A stretch of 64,000 nucleotides of DNA from Rhizophagus irregularis (GCF_026210795.1 NC_089434.1:4836001-4900000), one strand, 5' to 3'; shown: positions 35,442-47,298, counted from the stretch's first letter. The notes: generated from the sequence alone by a model not told the origin. Numbers and translations are program-made.

Positions 35442-35603
35442 ATATATATATATATTTTTTTAATGATTTATATATGCTTTATTGATATGTAGTTTATATA
35501 CCATACAAACAAATTATCATAAGCTATATCCACCCAGTAGGATGCAATCATCAAAATATGGATAAGAATAAATATAGAATAAAAAATAATTAGTGTTGTA
35601 TTT
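35442..35603 (-). mobile_element. LINE 3'-end fragment with 15-bp TSD
   Basis: Complement nearly identical to 13130-13273 (ATGATTGCATCCTACTGGGT, ATCAATAAAGCATATATAAA). It has a T/TA-rich tail complement at its left end and is flanked by exact duplications AATAGTTGAATATAT (35427-35441 and 35604-35618). A very short 5'-truncated insertion. Confidence 0.88.
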
Positions 35604-35618
35604 AATAGTTGAATATAT

Positions 35619-36228
35619 TTGAATATATTTGATTTAAAAATTAATTCAAAGTTTTATTTAATTTAAATTAATCTAAATTGATAATTTTATATTCTTAATA
35701 TTAAATTTATAAAAAACTAGTTTTAATATCTTAATATTTATCTTTATTAATAAAAAACATTTATACTTTTTTTGCTAATTATTTTAATTATATCATATTT
35801 TGAAAAATGGATTAATTCATTATTTATTATAAAAATACAGTAATTCATCAATTTGATGAAAAGTATAAAAATTTCTAAAGTTTAAATTGATTTTATCAAA
35901 AAAAAAAATAATAAAAAAAATATTAATAAATATTTTAATTTTAATTAAAAAATTTATTTTAAAGTTTTTAAAGCTAACTTTACTTTTTATAGTATTTTAA
36001 AACTAACTTTACTTTTTATAGTATTTTAAAACTAACTTTACTTTTTATAGTATTTTATTAACAAATAAATTTTGATTTATGTTATAAAGATAAAAGCACT
36101 GTCAAATATTACTTACTAATATCACTTTAATATAAGAGTCCTCTAAGTAAGATATGTTATATATAATTCCTTATATAAGTATTGTATATAACCTAAAATC
36201 TTTATTTACCCCCTAAAATATTAGGTAA
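35619..36228. other. AT-rich spacer with 29-bp tandem triplet
   Basis: At 35970-36056 the 29-bp unit ACTAACTTTACTTTTTATAG... is repeated three times almost exactly. Nothing else recognised. Confidence 0.6.
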
Positions 36229-36230
36229 TA

Positions 36231-36402
36231 CAGTCAAACCTTGATATAGCGAACCCTTGATATAGTGAATTTTTCAGACAACCATAATAAATTTCCTCTT
36301 GCTATAATGAATTAACCAATCAAATCTCTTAAAATCTTTACTATAGCCCTATAGCGAAGTTGAGGTCTGGAACCTAAGGTTCGTTATAACAAGGGTTGAC
36401 TG
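36231..36402. mobile_element. pogo-type MITE
   Basis: 172 bp, ends CAGTCAAACCTTGATATAGC and, complement, CAGTCAACCCTTGTTATAAC, TA on both sides. The best preserved of four such elements in the window. Confidence 0.85.
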
Positions 36403-36589
36403 TATCTGACAGCACCCTAATCTCTCATTAAAAATTAAAATTTTTTAAATCCACAACTTTCAGGAATTAACATTTTACATCCACCTGCCAAAAGTATCTG
36501 GGCACTTCTAAAAAATGACTATTAAATTACATTATTTCAACATCCAGTGATCAGAATTTAATGATTTATGATTTATTGGATTTGTCTAA

Positions 36590-37001
36590 CCCTATAAAAA
36601 AAAATTTTACTTAAAATATATTTAAATTATATTTAATTTTCTTTAAAATATACTTAATTTTCTTATTTTATACTTAAAATATACTGAAAATTGAATTTTC
36701 GTAAAATTTGAATTAAATTGTATTTAATATATACTTAAAATATATTTAATTTACACTTAAATTTTACCTATTTCAGTATATTTTAAGAATATTTAAAATA
36801 AGAATATTTTAAGTATATTATTATGTACTTAAATTATACTTAAATGATACTTAATTTTTGCCTATTTCAGTATATTTTAAGTATAAAATAAAATTTTAAA
36901 TATATTTTAAGTATAAAATAAAATTTTAAATATATTTTAAGTATAAAATAAAATTTTAAGTTTATTTTAAGTATATTTTGGCAAAAATATTTTTTATAGG
37001 G
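36590..37001. mobile_element. CCCTATAAAAA MITE with TAA duplication
   Basis: 412 bp, ends CCCTATAAAAAAAAATTTT / AATATTTTTTATAGGG, flanked by TAA on both sides. The interior is made of repeated TTTTAAGTATATTTTAAGTA motifs. A second member of 96 bp is at 47025-47120. A 3-bp TAA target suggests PIF/Harbinger-type mobilisation. Confidence 0.7.
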
Positions 37002-37016
37002 TAATTGAGACGCATC

Positions 37017-37260
37017 TAAGGTTGCTTGTCTAAACCTCTTCAAAATCCTACGATTAGTTTCGTCAAAATTTTACTATAGATTTATTATAGTTTTGGCAGA
37101 GTTTTGGCAGTTTTGGCATTTATAATAAGTTTCGGCAGTTTCGCCTTTCTCCAAAGTTTCACCAGTTTTTTAATATAACTTTAATATAGTTTTGGCAGAA
37201 TTTTGCTTTTCGGTAAAATGCCATCTTGCCTAAACCCCCAGGTTTCGGCAAGCAATCTTA
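37017..37260. mobile_element. hAT-type MITE, TAAGGTTGCTTG family
   Basis: 244 bp, ends TAAGGTTGCTTGTCTAAAC / GGCAAGCAATCTTA, flanks GACGCATC and GACGTATC (7 of 8). Many GTTTCGGCAG motifs inside. Inverse-oriented relative of 59697-59940. Confidence 0.85.
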
Positions 37261-37990
37261 GACGTATCTAACTGCAGTATTTTCAAGTCTGTAAGTTCAA
37301 TAGATCAGAAGTTATTGTTGAATATCTAAAAACAGTAAAATGCAAATAACTTTTGATCCATCAATCCTAGAGACATGAAAATAATAGATACAATGTACCT
37401 TAACAAAACAAATCAAATGAGTCATATTTCATTATGAAATTTGTATTTGCTAAATTTTTAAAGATGAAAAATGAATTACTTCATAAAGTTAAATCACATT
37501 ATTTCAATAACCAGTTATCAGAATTTAATTATTTATGATTCAATAAATTCATATTATCAAGATGCATCTAATTGCAGTATTTTTATGTCTTTAAATTTGA
37601 TGGATCAGATGTTATTCTCAACAGTAAAATGTAAATAATTCACTTTTCATCTTTAAAAATTTAGCAAATACAAATTTCATAACGTTTTCTTTTCTATTAA
37701 ACCTAGTAAGATGAAATATGACTCATTTGATTTGTCTTGTTAAGGTACATTGTATCTTTTATTTTCATGTCTCTAGGATTGATAGATCAAAAGTTATTTG
37801 CATTTTACTGTTTTTAGACATTCAACAATAACTTCTGATCTATTGAACTTACAGACTTGAGAATACTGCGGTTCAATTAGATGAATCCAATGAATCATAA
37901 ATCATTAAATTCTGATCACTGGATGTTGAAATAATGTGATTTAATGGTCATTTTTTAGAAGTACTCAGATACTTTTGGCAGGTGGGTGTA

Positions 37991-39564
37991 TACTATTTAA
38001 TGCATAGTTTAGTGCCATTATTTTGAAAGATATTCTAATATTAAACTACAAAACTTAATTATAATATTAATAATTTACATTCTATTGCGTTTCTTTAATT
38101 ATATCAGAAAAGTAATTGCTAATTTGATTACAAATAGATAATAATATCTTAAAAGGATTTAATTTCTGTAGATTAAAAGTTGAAAGTACTATCAATTTTT
38201 ACCAGTATTATAAAAGACTTTAGCGAATTAAAAAGAATTATAGATAGTAATGCAAGATAAAAAAAAGTAATAAGATACTTGACTATAATAGAATATTAGA
38301 CAAGGTTTAATATTTAATAGGCTGAACATCATGAAGTTCTCAGAGTTGTAAACAATTATTTATATAGGAAGCAAAATGTAGGTTATACCTTCCAGATTTT
38401 CTTCAGCCATCTACTTGTTTTTAAACAGTATAGTAGATATATTTTTATCACTTTACCGATTATTTTGTTGATTATATAATATATCATGTCACATTAATTT
38501 TTGAAGTTATGATTAAAATCATAAAATACTTGTTTTTAGCGGTATAATTTATGAAAAACATATTACAAAAGTTTTATAGCAAAAAAATTATATTGTTAAA
38601 GTAAGACCCTAGATATCACATATATAACTCGGCAAGTGATTGACATTGTGATATAATGCATGTCCGCCCTGTTATAGGAGCATAGCGGACATGCTTTATA
38701 TCACTTTGCCAATCATTTGCCGATCACATTTTTCTGATTATTAAAAACAATTAAAAATTTTAAAAAAGTATTTAGCAAAGTAAATTTCTAATAAAATAAA
38801 TCAAAAGTGTAGCACCTTAATTGTTACATAACTTAATTACATAATTCTTTAATTTTTGTATACTATATTATTAATATGTGATAATTTGAAATTTTGGCTG
38901 ATCACTGGACAAAAATTGATGGCCAGAGCCGAATATGCAAGGCCGAAACTTAAAACTTTGCATAAACATTCCTTTTATCATATATAATTTACAAAAAAAA
39001 TAATACAGGGTTTCGGCCTATAATACAGGTTTTTTGCTTATAGAGAATTTAGCTAATTATTTGTTATTAATGGACTTTTAATAAAAGAACAAAATCTTTT
39101 TGTTTAGATCTTGAAAATACAAGGATAAATTATTTATTTTATTTTATTTTGCCATGTATTAAGTAAAATTTTTTCCTGTTATCTGTTGATAAATAACGGA
39201 CGGCACTTGTATTATGTGATAAGATCACACAAATGATCGACAAATGAGCAACAAAATTGTGATGATAAAATAGGGATGTCCGCTATGCTTGTTATAGGGG
39301 GGTAAATGTATTACTATCAGATGGCACATCATTTACATATAACATCATTTACATATAACCATTGGAGAAAGCTTGTAATAAGGTCCTTGACTACAATGGG
39401 ATACCAGACAAAAGTTTAGTGTTCAACAGGTTGGACATCATGGGTCACTCAGAGTCGTAGACGATTGTTGATGTTACAATGTCGTTGGTTGTAGATTTGG
39501 CTTACTAGTGCGAGTTTTTTATCTATTTTTACAATAAACGGTTATTAGCGGAATGGCAAGCTTT
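37991..39564. other. Non-coding; direct repeats and a small palindrome
   Basis: 38266-38370 and 39375-39480 are diverged direct repeats of about 105 bp (CTTGACTA, ATACCAGACAA, GGACATCATG, CTCAGAGT). 38635-38735 is a palindrome ending in GGCAAGTGATTGACA / complement GGCAAATGATTGGCA. 38940-39020 is bounded by GGCCGAAACTT and GGGTTTCGGCC. No ORF. Confidence 0.5.
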
Positions 39565-40022
39565 GCTTTGAATGAGTATAATTGGTAGCAGCTAGATTCG
39601 CATCCCGTGACATTTGTGTCATTTGACGTTTCATGGAGGACGCAGGTTCGATCCGTCCAGCTAACGGATGCTCTATGAATTATACTGCGTGGGCCTATAC
39701 TATAGGACTAGAATTCTAGAAAGCTTAGATCGATTTCGGTCACAACCGTGTTACCAACCAATGGTAGACTACTTCGGTAGTTCGACACCTAGGAGCTACC
39801 ATCTTCTCGGTACGCTTCCCCCTATTTTTACTTTAGCTTTATTCGTTCACTGCTATGGCGACTATGTCTCCATTAGTCAGTTCGTTCTAACGAAGGGTGG
39901 GTCCGCCTGTTGGATTTTGTACGTCTAGTTTAGCTGTGTACTTATATTGTGTCTTGTAATCATGACGAGTCTGTAACTAAACGATGTATTCACCTCTTCT
40001 AAGTAAAAATAAAAAAAAAAAA
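39565..40022 (+). mobile_element. SINE-like sequence with tRNA-type Pol III promoter and A-rich tail
   Basis: GAGTATAATTGGTAGCA (39574-39590) fits an A box and GGTTCGATCC (39645-39654) is an exact B box. About 350 bp of unusually balanced base composition follow, ending in an A-run at 40003-40022. The abrupt composition change from the AT-rich flanks and the tail suggest a retroposed RNA. No clear target duplication. Its 86-codon ORF is probably fortuitous. Confidence 0.6.
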
Positions 40023-40325
40023 CTCGTTGCGTTTTCAATAACTGAATCAAAAAATAGAGTACAGTATGTTTACATTTTTTAAAATTATAATTGTTAAGTC
40101 TAATGAATAAAATTATATGTAGCTATTTTTTTAATATATAGGTTTCGTACCGTAACTTTGTAGCTGGCGGTGAATGTATGCGAAAACATTATTATGAGGC
40201 TTGATAAGAAAATAGGATCATATGAAAATTGTTTTTAGAACGTAAAATCATATCTTTTAATGTCCGATGATTTATTTACAATATGTACGTAAGTCTATAA
40301 ATAAGTTTTTGAATATTTATTAATT
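40023..40325. other. No feature recognised
   Basis: AT-rich sequence between the SINE-like unit and the broken gene. Confidence 0.4.
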
Positions 40326-43130
40326 ATGTATTACAATAAAGAATTCTTAATTATAATAATTAATTCTAATCCAGCCGGGATTCAGATGAAGGAAGACAAA
40401 CGACCTGTGGAATCAAAGACTTGTGGATTTGCTGATTACAATACCTCCAAAGTTTCTACTTTACAAGAAACCTCTGCTTCAAAATCTACTCTATATCGCT
40501 CTCAATCATTACGGCTTAATCGAAAAAAAAACACCAGTAGTAACAACATCATCAACTTTGGGATCATATTTGTAAAGAAATAAAATGTGATAATGAATGC
40601 TTTCTCATTAGAATTATTTCCCTCGTTGTAAAGTAAACTTAAGTTACAAACACTATTTGAAAAAGCCGAATAACATCCGACGGAGGATTTAATAGCACGA
40701 TTATTAGAAGGCTATGTAATACTACTTTTTGTTCACAATTCATTTTCTTGGAGGTAAAGTGACTTTGATACTTTTTATCAAAATCAACTATCATCATCAA
40801 TCTTTGTTTTAGAGCTTTTCGGTTATTGCTTTTGATGTTATTTCTGTAGTTTTTCTCGAATGCCCAGGAGTAATAGAACTTGTTTGTATTCTTTCCTTAG
40901 TTGTTAATATTGGCCCATTTTCAAATTACCCGCGAAGTTGTAGTTCCCGATGGAGACGAATTATTAAGGATTATAAGTAATGTATCTTCTAAAACTATAC
41001 GAAAATTTTCATTTGGATACAATTGGAATTTCACAACAGAAGGCACCAACTCCAACAGAAATTTATGATATCACACCACAATTTCTGTTGCCATCCGATA
41101 ATTATGAACATTTCGCTCCTCAATGCTTCAATCCTATTGAGGAAACATCTTATCCCAAAAACAATATTGATTTACCTTCCGAGAGCACCAACGTTTGAAT
41201 ACTTACTCGTTACTCTGTCATTTTTGATTAATGATATGGTAAACCTTTTAATCAATGAAAAGAATCCTGTGTACAAAAAAAAAATAAAAAAAATATACTA
41301 GAAGAAATTTATAAATTAATTTTTGATAGATGTAATAATGTAAAACAATTCTCTTTTCGTACTACTAGAGAAATATGTTATTACCCGAATGCCCTCAAAC
41401 CTTTCAATCAGTTTTGAGAACATTGAGAATAATATACCTTTAAATATATTATTCGAACTAACCAAGATTTGCCAATGTATCGAAGAATTGGATATAGGCT
41501 ATATTCGTGAATTTTGAGTGGACGTTTTGTTAGCGGGACATTTATAAGATGGTATGATGGAAAGTCGACGGTTAAAGACAGGAGAGAGAGATAAATGGCA
41601 GATGTATATAGGGACGACGAATCGAAATACCTTAAAGCCCTTACGGCTGAATATCCTCAAATCGCGTTTTCAAAAGTGATAAAAAGCACGTCCATGGAAA
41701 GTTCAGACTTATTTAAGTCGCAAAAGGATCTTGAAGAAACGCTAGTTTCATTAACGAGAAAAGGGGAATCAACAAAATGGTCTTTTCGATCGTTTAAAGA
41801 AGTAAAAGAACAGTTGGAAAAAGAAGAATTCGTCTAAGAAAAGAAAGGAAGCGGTATTTGAACGGCAAGAAAGAAATTTATCTTTGGGATCGGCAAGATA
41901 CAAGACCATTTCGAATGGGTGCTAGACGGTTTAGTGGACAAGGAGAACGAATTAAGAAAAGAAGTGACGCATCCGTCGGTTGAACCTGAGGAAGTTGAAA
42001 AAGTTGTTTATACAATTTGGAAAATTCTTGCAATGGATTCCAATTCCTACTAAATATTACCTTATATTGTTTTTCATACGAGCAACCAATAATACTACTT
42101 CTCAACAAAAGAATTCCTTAACAGAAGATGACGTGGTTGATTATATAAATGAATGTAGAGCTACAATATTCAAGGATGAGGATTTTAGTGAATAAGATGA
42201 TCGTTATTGTTAACAAATCAATTAAAGGAATGTGAAGTGGATAAAAAAGTAATTCCGGCTTTCCAACCTTATAATTTAACAAAGGAAGCGATTGAAGAAT
42301 TTGACGCTAACAATAGGAAGATGGCGAATCGTCTAACAAAAGATGACAAGACGGAAGAGAGTAAGTTTGGATAAAATGGATACAAAATTTAAGAAGGTAT
42401 CTATAGAGAATGAATAGTATTATCATTTTAATCAAGGGTAAATGTATTTTGGGATAGTTTTTTTTTTAGAATAATTTTCGTGTATGTGGGTTTTTTGCTG
42501 CTACAAAAAAATGTACATTGGCATACCAAGATTTTAAATTTTACACAGCAAAATGACCCGTTACAAATTTTTATTTTTATTTTTGGAGATTATAGAGTTC
42601 AACAGTGTAAAGGGTTTTACTGTTAGTTTACCAAGGATCGACTAAAGGAGAGGGTCGATTAACTTTGTTTAGTGTTGGGGAAGAATAGAATTTTGATGTG
42701 GAGAATGCGGTTACGTGATTTTTTAATCTGTATAAGTTCTTCATATTATCAAAATAAAGTCGTAACGTTTTACCATTAAAAAAGAAAAAAAGGCTATATT
42801 CGTGAAGAAAATCCATATATAGCTTCAGCAGTCCTTGTAAAGTTTATATTTTGATGAAAATAATGGTGGTAATTATAATTATGATTATGATGATGTTGAT
42901 GATAATGATAACGATTGGTGGTGATGGCGATGACTATACCACTATTAAGTGGCGTGGTAGCAAAGAAGGCCGCCAAGTTAAAAAAATTTATGTTGGTACA
43001 GAATCAATGTGCCACATTTATTAATCCTAGATTTCTTACAAGTTCAGTGAAACTACAATCATTGGACCTAAATATTGGAAAAGCTGTTTGGATAAAGTTT
43101 CTTTTCTGGATCTTCAATACTTTGTACTAA
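40326..43130 (+). pseudogene. Broken gene region of uncertain family, interrupted by a retrocopy
   Basis: Discontinuous coding-like stretches: 40326-40583; about 40650-40755 (DLIARLLEGYVILLFVHN), joined by a possible GTAAAG intron to 40815-41050 (SFSVIAFDVISVVFLECPGV); and 41356-41511, continued at 42806 after removal of the retrocopy (LTKICQCIEELDIGYIRE, then ENPYIASAVLVKF). The last part weakly recalls the leucine-rich half of Rhizophagus F-box proteins. Downstream is a Tyr/Asn/Asp-rich low-complexity run at 42860-42910 and more open sequence to 43130 in another frame. No continuous product. Confidence 0.35.
41512..42789 (+). pseudogene. Processed retrocopy (mRNA insertion) of an unknown gene
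   Basis: 1,278 bp flanked by the exact 16-bp duplication AGGCTATATTCGTGAA (41496-41511 and 42790-42805). It ends in an A-rich tail preceded by an AATAAA signal near 42750, so it has the marks of LINE-mediated retroposition. The coding part starts at ATG 41595 (MADVYRDDESKYLKALTAEY), changes frame several times (FEWVLDGLVDKENELRKEV near 41905, SLTEDDVVDYINECRATIF near 42120, QLKECEVDKKVIPAFQPYNL near 42225) and ends at TAA 42374, with a 3' UTR to 42789. No introns. I do not recognise the parent family; length about 260 codons. Confidence 0.75.
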
Positions 43131-43580
43131 CTACATTTTTGTCAAGTCTGGTGTCCATTTTTTTGTGTTCTGTTTAATTGGCATTCTTTTTTTTACGTAG
43201 TACGGTAGTGGTATGGTTTGTGACTTTATATTTCTATATTTTGGATCTTTTTTGATTTTTTACCTTGAATTAATCTTTTACTACCGTTATTATTACTTTT
43301 TCTTCTTTGTATAGATGTTACATCGCACTTTTATTCATTTGTTATTCCAATTCTCCATCTCTTATAATATTTTCTTGTTTTAATAAAGATTCTTCTTGAA
43401 TATTTGTATTTCTAGCTTTTTGATATGCTAATAAAAACCTTTTTAACCCATTTCGAAAGTTTGAATATCAAATGACGAAAAAAATCAAAAAATTTTAACT
43501 TGATTCCAAGGTCGTGAATCATTTACACACACCCCTGTTTTTATTACAAAAATTTTAGTTAAGTTACCGGTTATGTATAA
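43131..43580. other. No feature recognised
   Basis: AT-rich, with short T-rich runs. No ORF of note. Confidence 0.4.
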
Positions 43581-43668
43581 TAGTTATTTGATAGGGGGGT
43601 TAGAATTCATCGAACTGCTTCGCAGTTCGATGATATTTTAACACCCCTATCAAATAACTGTGTGCCGT
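43581..43668. mobile_element. 88-bp perfect-stem miniature palindrome
   Basis: AGTTATTTGATAGGGG...CCCCTATCAAATAACT enclose CATCGAACTGC-TTC-GCAGTTCGATG, an 11-bp perfect stem with a 3-nt loop. Probably a minimal MITE; it could also act as a strong hairpin in RNA. Confidence 0.65.
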
Positions 43669-43994
43669 CAATGATACAACATTAAAAATATCAATAATAA
43701 TTATGCAATGGTAGTTTATTTATAGCTTAATAAAAAATGAAAAAAGCATGATCCTATTTGGCTGTAGAATAATTACTCATATTAATTTATCTGATTATGT
43801 GTTAACCGATTTCAAAATTTTAACGATATTTAGATTGAATTATTATTTTATTTTAATACATTGGAAAACATAATAATAAAAAATAAAATATTTTAATAAT
43901 AAAAAATTAAAAATAAAATAAAAAGATTATTTTATATATAAATAAAAAAATAATAATTATTATAAAGACCCCCACTCTTAACTAACAGCAACAT
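43669..43994. other. 3' flank of F-box gene
   Basis: AT-rich. Downstream side of the minus-strand F-box gene; several AATAAA-like sequences on the minus strand but none can be singled out. Confidence 0.4.
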
Positions 43995-45323
43995 TTAATA
44001 ATGTAAATCTTCAGGGTCGCCAAGACGAATATTATTTGGTTCCAAAATTTCTAAATAAGGTTCAGAATTATTATAAACTTTAATATCTATTAAACCAGTC
44101 GGTGCTGATCTATTTAATATTTCTAATAATTCTTTCGCATTTTCTAAACCTCGCTCATAATTTTCATTACAATCGTCATCAATAATTAAAACTAACTTTT
44201 TCAAATTTTGACAACTTTTTAGTAATGTTTCAAACTCAACAAAATGTAATTTTGTTGAGGGAAAAATGAGCGATAATGCCTTAATTAGCGGGCATTTTTT
44301 TATTATGCTACTTATTAGTAGCAGAGTATTTTTGGCGGAGTTTTCATCATCATAATAACCTTTATAATTTGATAATATCTCCCTGATATTACCACCGCTA
44401 TTAGTGACTATATTAATCGCCACATTAATAGCAATATCGTCTATATGGAGTATTTCAAGGTTATTATAATATATCGGCAATACTCTTCCACTTTCTAAGT
44501 AGTATTTGTTTAGTGTTAATGTTTTTAATTTCAAAAATCTTGGAAGAATGTCAAATATTTTATGGTCATGACATTCTTCATAATTAAAAAATTGAAAATA
44601 TAATATTAAGTGGAAGATCGTTTCCGATCTTCGTTGCAATGCGACCAACATCTCGTCATAAAGGTCGTATTTAATATCATATTCATCTTCAAAATCGTCT
44701 TTCCATTCAAAATATCTTAAATTTTTTTGAACATTAATAAGTTCAATTATCCCCTTATTAATTTCATTATTTTCATTGATAATGATCAATCTCTGTATAT
44801 TTTGAATGACGAGTGCTATATTACGAAAGAATGAAGGACAAGTAGATGTGCCACAAGTTAATTCATAAAGTGATGCAAGAAAAGTTTTATTTTTTGGAAG
44901 TTGGAATAGGGATAAATTGGAATCGATTGAGATCATATTTAAATAATTCAACTTTGTGCATTTCTCTATTAAGAGATCGCGAATTTTTTCTTGTAGTAAA
45001 GTAGACTTAATCATAAAAGTTATATCTTTTATAATTTCTATATTAATGCTCTTGCAAAATGACATATAATTAAACGAACGTGAAGGTAATAAGTGACTTG
45101 GTAATAATGGTTCAATATCTTTAGGTAAATAGGAACAGATAACGTTGAGTAAAGAATTTTTATTTCTATAATCAATTTTGTACTGCCAGGGGTTTCTCCA
45201 TAAAATAGAAATTGCCATTTCACACCAAAGTCTATTTACTAATAAACACGAAAATAAAGCCATTGGATCATATTGAAGTTCTTCAAGTATATATAAAAGA
45301 ATATCACTATTGTAATTAACCAT
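43995..45323 (-). CDS. F-box domain protein (Rhizophagus-type, LRR-like C-terminus)
   Basis: A single uninterrupted frame of 442 residues on the minus strand. Residues 3-45 form an F-box (ILLYILEELQYDPMALFSC, LLVNRLWCEMAISILWRNP), which binds Skp1 and links substrates to an SCF ubiquitin ligase. The remainder is a series of irregular leucine-rich units (LKTLTLNKYYLES, NLEILHIDDIAI, NLKKLVLIIDDD) likely to recognise the target. Length, domain order and the F-box wording match the large F-box family of Rhizophagus. The ATG at 45323 is right, since the F-box begins eight residues later and the upstream sequence is a minisatellite. No frameshift. Substrate unknown. It is the best gene in the window. 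Confidence 0.93.
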   Translation of the reverse strand: MVNYNSDILLYILEELQYDPMALFSCLLVNRLWCEMAISILWRNPWQYKIDYRNKNSLLNVICSYLPKDIEPLLPSHLLPSRSFNYMSFCKSINIEIIKDITFMIKSTLLQEKIRDLLIEKCTKLNYLNMISIDSNLSLFQLPKNKTFLASLYELTCGTSTCPSFFRNIALVIQNIQRLIIINENNEINKGIIELINVQKNLRYFEWKDDFEDEYDIKYDLYDEMLVALQRRSETIFHLILYFQFFNYEECHDHKIFDILPRFLKLKTLTLNKYYLESGRVLPIYYNNLEILHIDDIAINVAINIVTNSGGNIREILSNYKGYYDDENSAKNTLLLISSIIKKCPLIKALSLIFPSTKLHFVEFETLLKSCQNLKKLVLIIDDDCNENYERGLENAKELLEILNRSAPTGLIDIKVYNNSEPYLEILEPNNIRLGDPEDLHY

Positions 45324-45344
45324 TTTGATTTATCGGAAAATTGA

Positions 45345-45550
45345 TAAAAAGATTTTATAACGAGAAGATTTTATAACGAGAAGATTTATAACGAGGAGAT
45401 TTTATAAAACGAGGAGATTTTATAACGAGGAGATTTTATAACGAGAAGATTTTATAACGAGGAGATTTTATAACGAGGAGATTTTATAATGGGGAGATTT
45501 TATAATGAGAAGATTTTATAATAATGAGAAGATTTTATAATGACAAAATT
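45345..45550. repeat. Minisatellite upstream of the F-box gene
   Basis: At least ten units of 16-19 bp of the type GATTTTATAACGAGGA or GATTTTATAACGAGAA, from about 20 bp before the F-box start codon. On the gene strand it would lie in the 5' UTR or core promoter. Confidence 0.85.
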
Positions 45551-47024
45551 TTTTAACGACAAAACGAGGGCAAAATCCATCTTTATATATATAAAAAAAT
45601 CTGCAATTTTTGCTAGTATAATGATACTTATTATTTAGTTTAAGTCTTTTGCACCAAGATCTCACATATTCAATCCATAATTTGTTTCAAAAAATGGGAT
45701 TGATTTCATAATTTGTTTCGAAAAATAGATTTTCTTTGACACGACATTAAATTTATTACATAACATAAACCAAATTTTTATTTTGTTAACCATATATAAT
45801 AAACAAATTTTAATATTTTTGGTGATTAAAATAAGAATAAGGGCTTATACTAAATTTCATAATTTTTCAATTATGCGAGATAAAATCTACGTTCGGAATT
45901 ATTTACCGATAGAAAAAATATAATAATGCGTTCGTGTAATTAAATTTCACATTGTTCAATTATTATTAGAACATTCTTTGTAAGATGTAAGGTCATCCAT
46001 ATTAGGGTATATTAGGGCATATTGGGGAATTTTGCCATGTGTACAAGTTTGAAGAAGTCTTCGGCCGTGACTAGATATTGATAGTGGTATCATGCAATTT
46101 TATTGGTTCGAAAATCAAATTATAAAAAAAGACATTTCATTTATCCCAATTTATACATAGTAATTGTTTTGAAATTACGTACCATCATTAACGTGTATTA
46201 CGTCTAAAATAAGAAATAATAAAATCGTCGTCATAAAGTATATGAAGTTTCAGTTTTAATTTAATAAATAAAGTGTATCGTGAAAATTTACGATGTTCTG
46301 GATAGTATATAATTATTTGTATAAATTTCAACTACTACTAAAGATTGAACATATACGGTATATTGGTATTGGTATATCGGAAATATTCAAACTATTTTTA
46401 TTTTTTGAATGATAATAAAATAAATAATCTATGGAAAGTGCTTTTGTTAGTAGCAGCCTTGCTATAAGGGTGGTGGCCCTGTAAATATACAACAAAACAA
46501 CTTATTTTATTAAGAGACTGCTCAAATTAGTATATTTATTGTACAACAAGAAGGGGTCATTGAGCATTTATTTGTATAACACTAAAAGTCATTGTTTAAA
46601 AAATCCTTGATGCAAGATATGATCCAAAGCATTAAAATGAAACATATAAAAAAGGGAATTGAGTCAAAAAAAAGAATAGAATATTTTTTTTTGTTTAATT
46701 ATTTTAAAAAATTTCGAAACCTTCAACAAATATTTGTTTGATAAATTTCAAATAATGATTATATAAGTATGTTTCAATTTTTTGAAACTTCATGTCTGAA
46801 ATAAGAAACAATGAAAATCGGATAGAACGGATATTAGATTGCTCAACCAATAAAAATTTAATAAAATTGGAATAATTACGTTCGGTAACAATATTGTTTT
46901 ATTTTTTGTACGCGTTGATTAATTTTATTTCAAACTGAAAAAAAACGGAAAAAGAGGCCCAAATCAATTATGCAAAACCCTTGTTCCAATAAATCATTTA
47001 TCTGCTAATTATGACTTCAACTAA
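45551..47024. other. Upstream intergenic region, no gene recognised
   Basis: AT-rich with scattered ATTAGGGTATATTAGGGCAT repeats at 46000. No ORF above 60 codons that looks genuine. Confidence 0.4.
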
Positions 47025-47120
47025 CCCTATAAAAAAAATTCTGGAAAAAACTCCGATAAATGAACATTTTTCTAGAAGAAACCAGACATGGGATCATTTT
47101 TCTAAAAAATTTTTATAGGG
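47025..47120. mobile_element. 96-bp CCCTATAAAAA MITE with TAA duplication
   Basis: CCCTATAAAAAAAATTCT at the left, AAAAAATTTTTATAGGG at the right, TAA on both sides (47022-47024, 47121-47123). Same family as 36590-37001. Confidence 0.7.
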
Positions 47121-47298
47121 TAAATTTAAAAAATATTATTATGTTTATTATGTTTTTAATAAATCATTATAAATGAAAAAAATCGAAGTCTTAAACCAAT
47201 AAACTTAACATTTATTATACCACTTTATAATTTTTATAGCCATACCAAATTTTCATTTTATCCATACACGGTTATTTATCTATCATCTATCATTAACA

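Larger units (their letters stand above)
36477..37990. mobile_element. Large foldback element holding two other MITEs
   Basis: Ends TACATCCACCTGCCAAAAGT and complement TACACCCACCTGCCAAAAGT. The flanks TAACATTT/TACTATTT could be an 8-bp duplication (6 of 8). The arms are 36477-36589 plus 37005-37430 and 37690-37990. They are broken on the left by the insertions at 36590-37001 and 37017-37260, whose removal restores the pairing. The loop has its own inverted repeat. No ORF. Confidence 0.8.

Noticed and set aside
39571-39660. Functional tRNA gene
   Set aside because: A and B boxes are present, but the T stem around TTCGATC does not pair properly and I cannot build a cloverleaf; a SINE head is more likely.
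45345-45550. CRISPR-like array
   Set aside because: Units of 16-19 bp directly abut with no unique spacers, in a eukaryotic context; it is a minisatellite.
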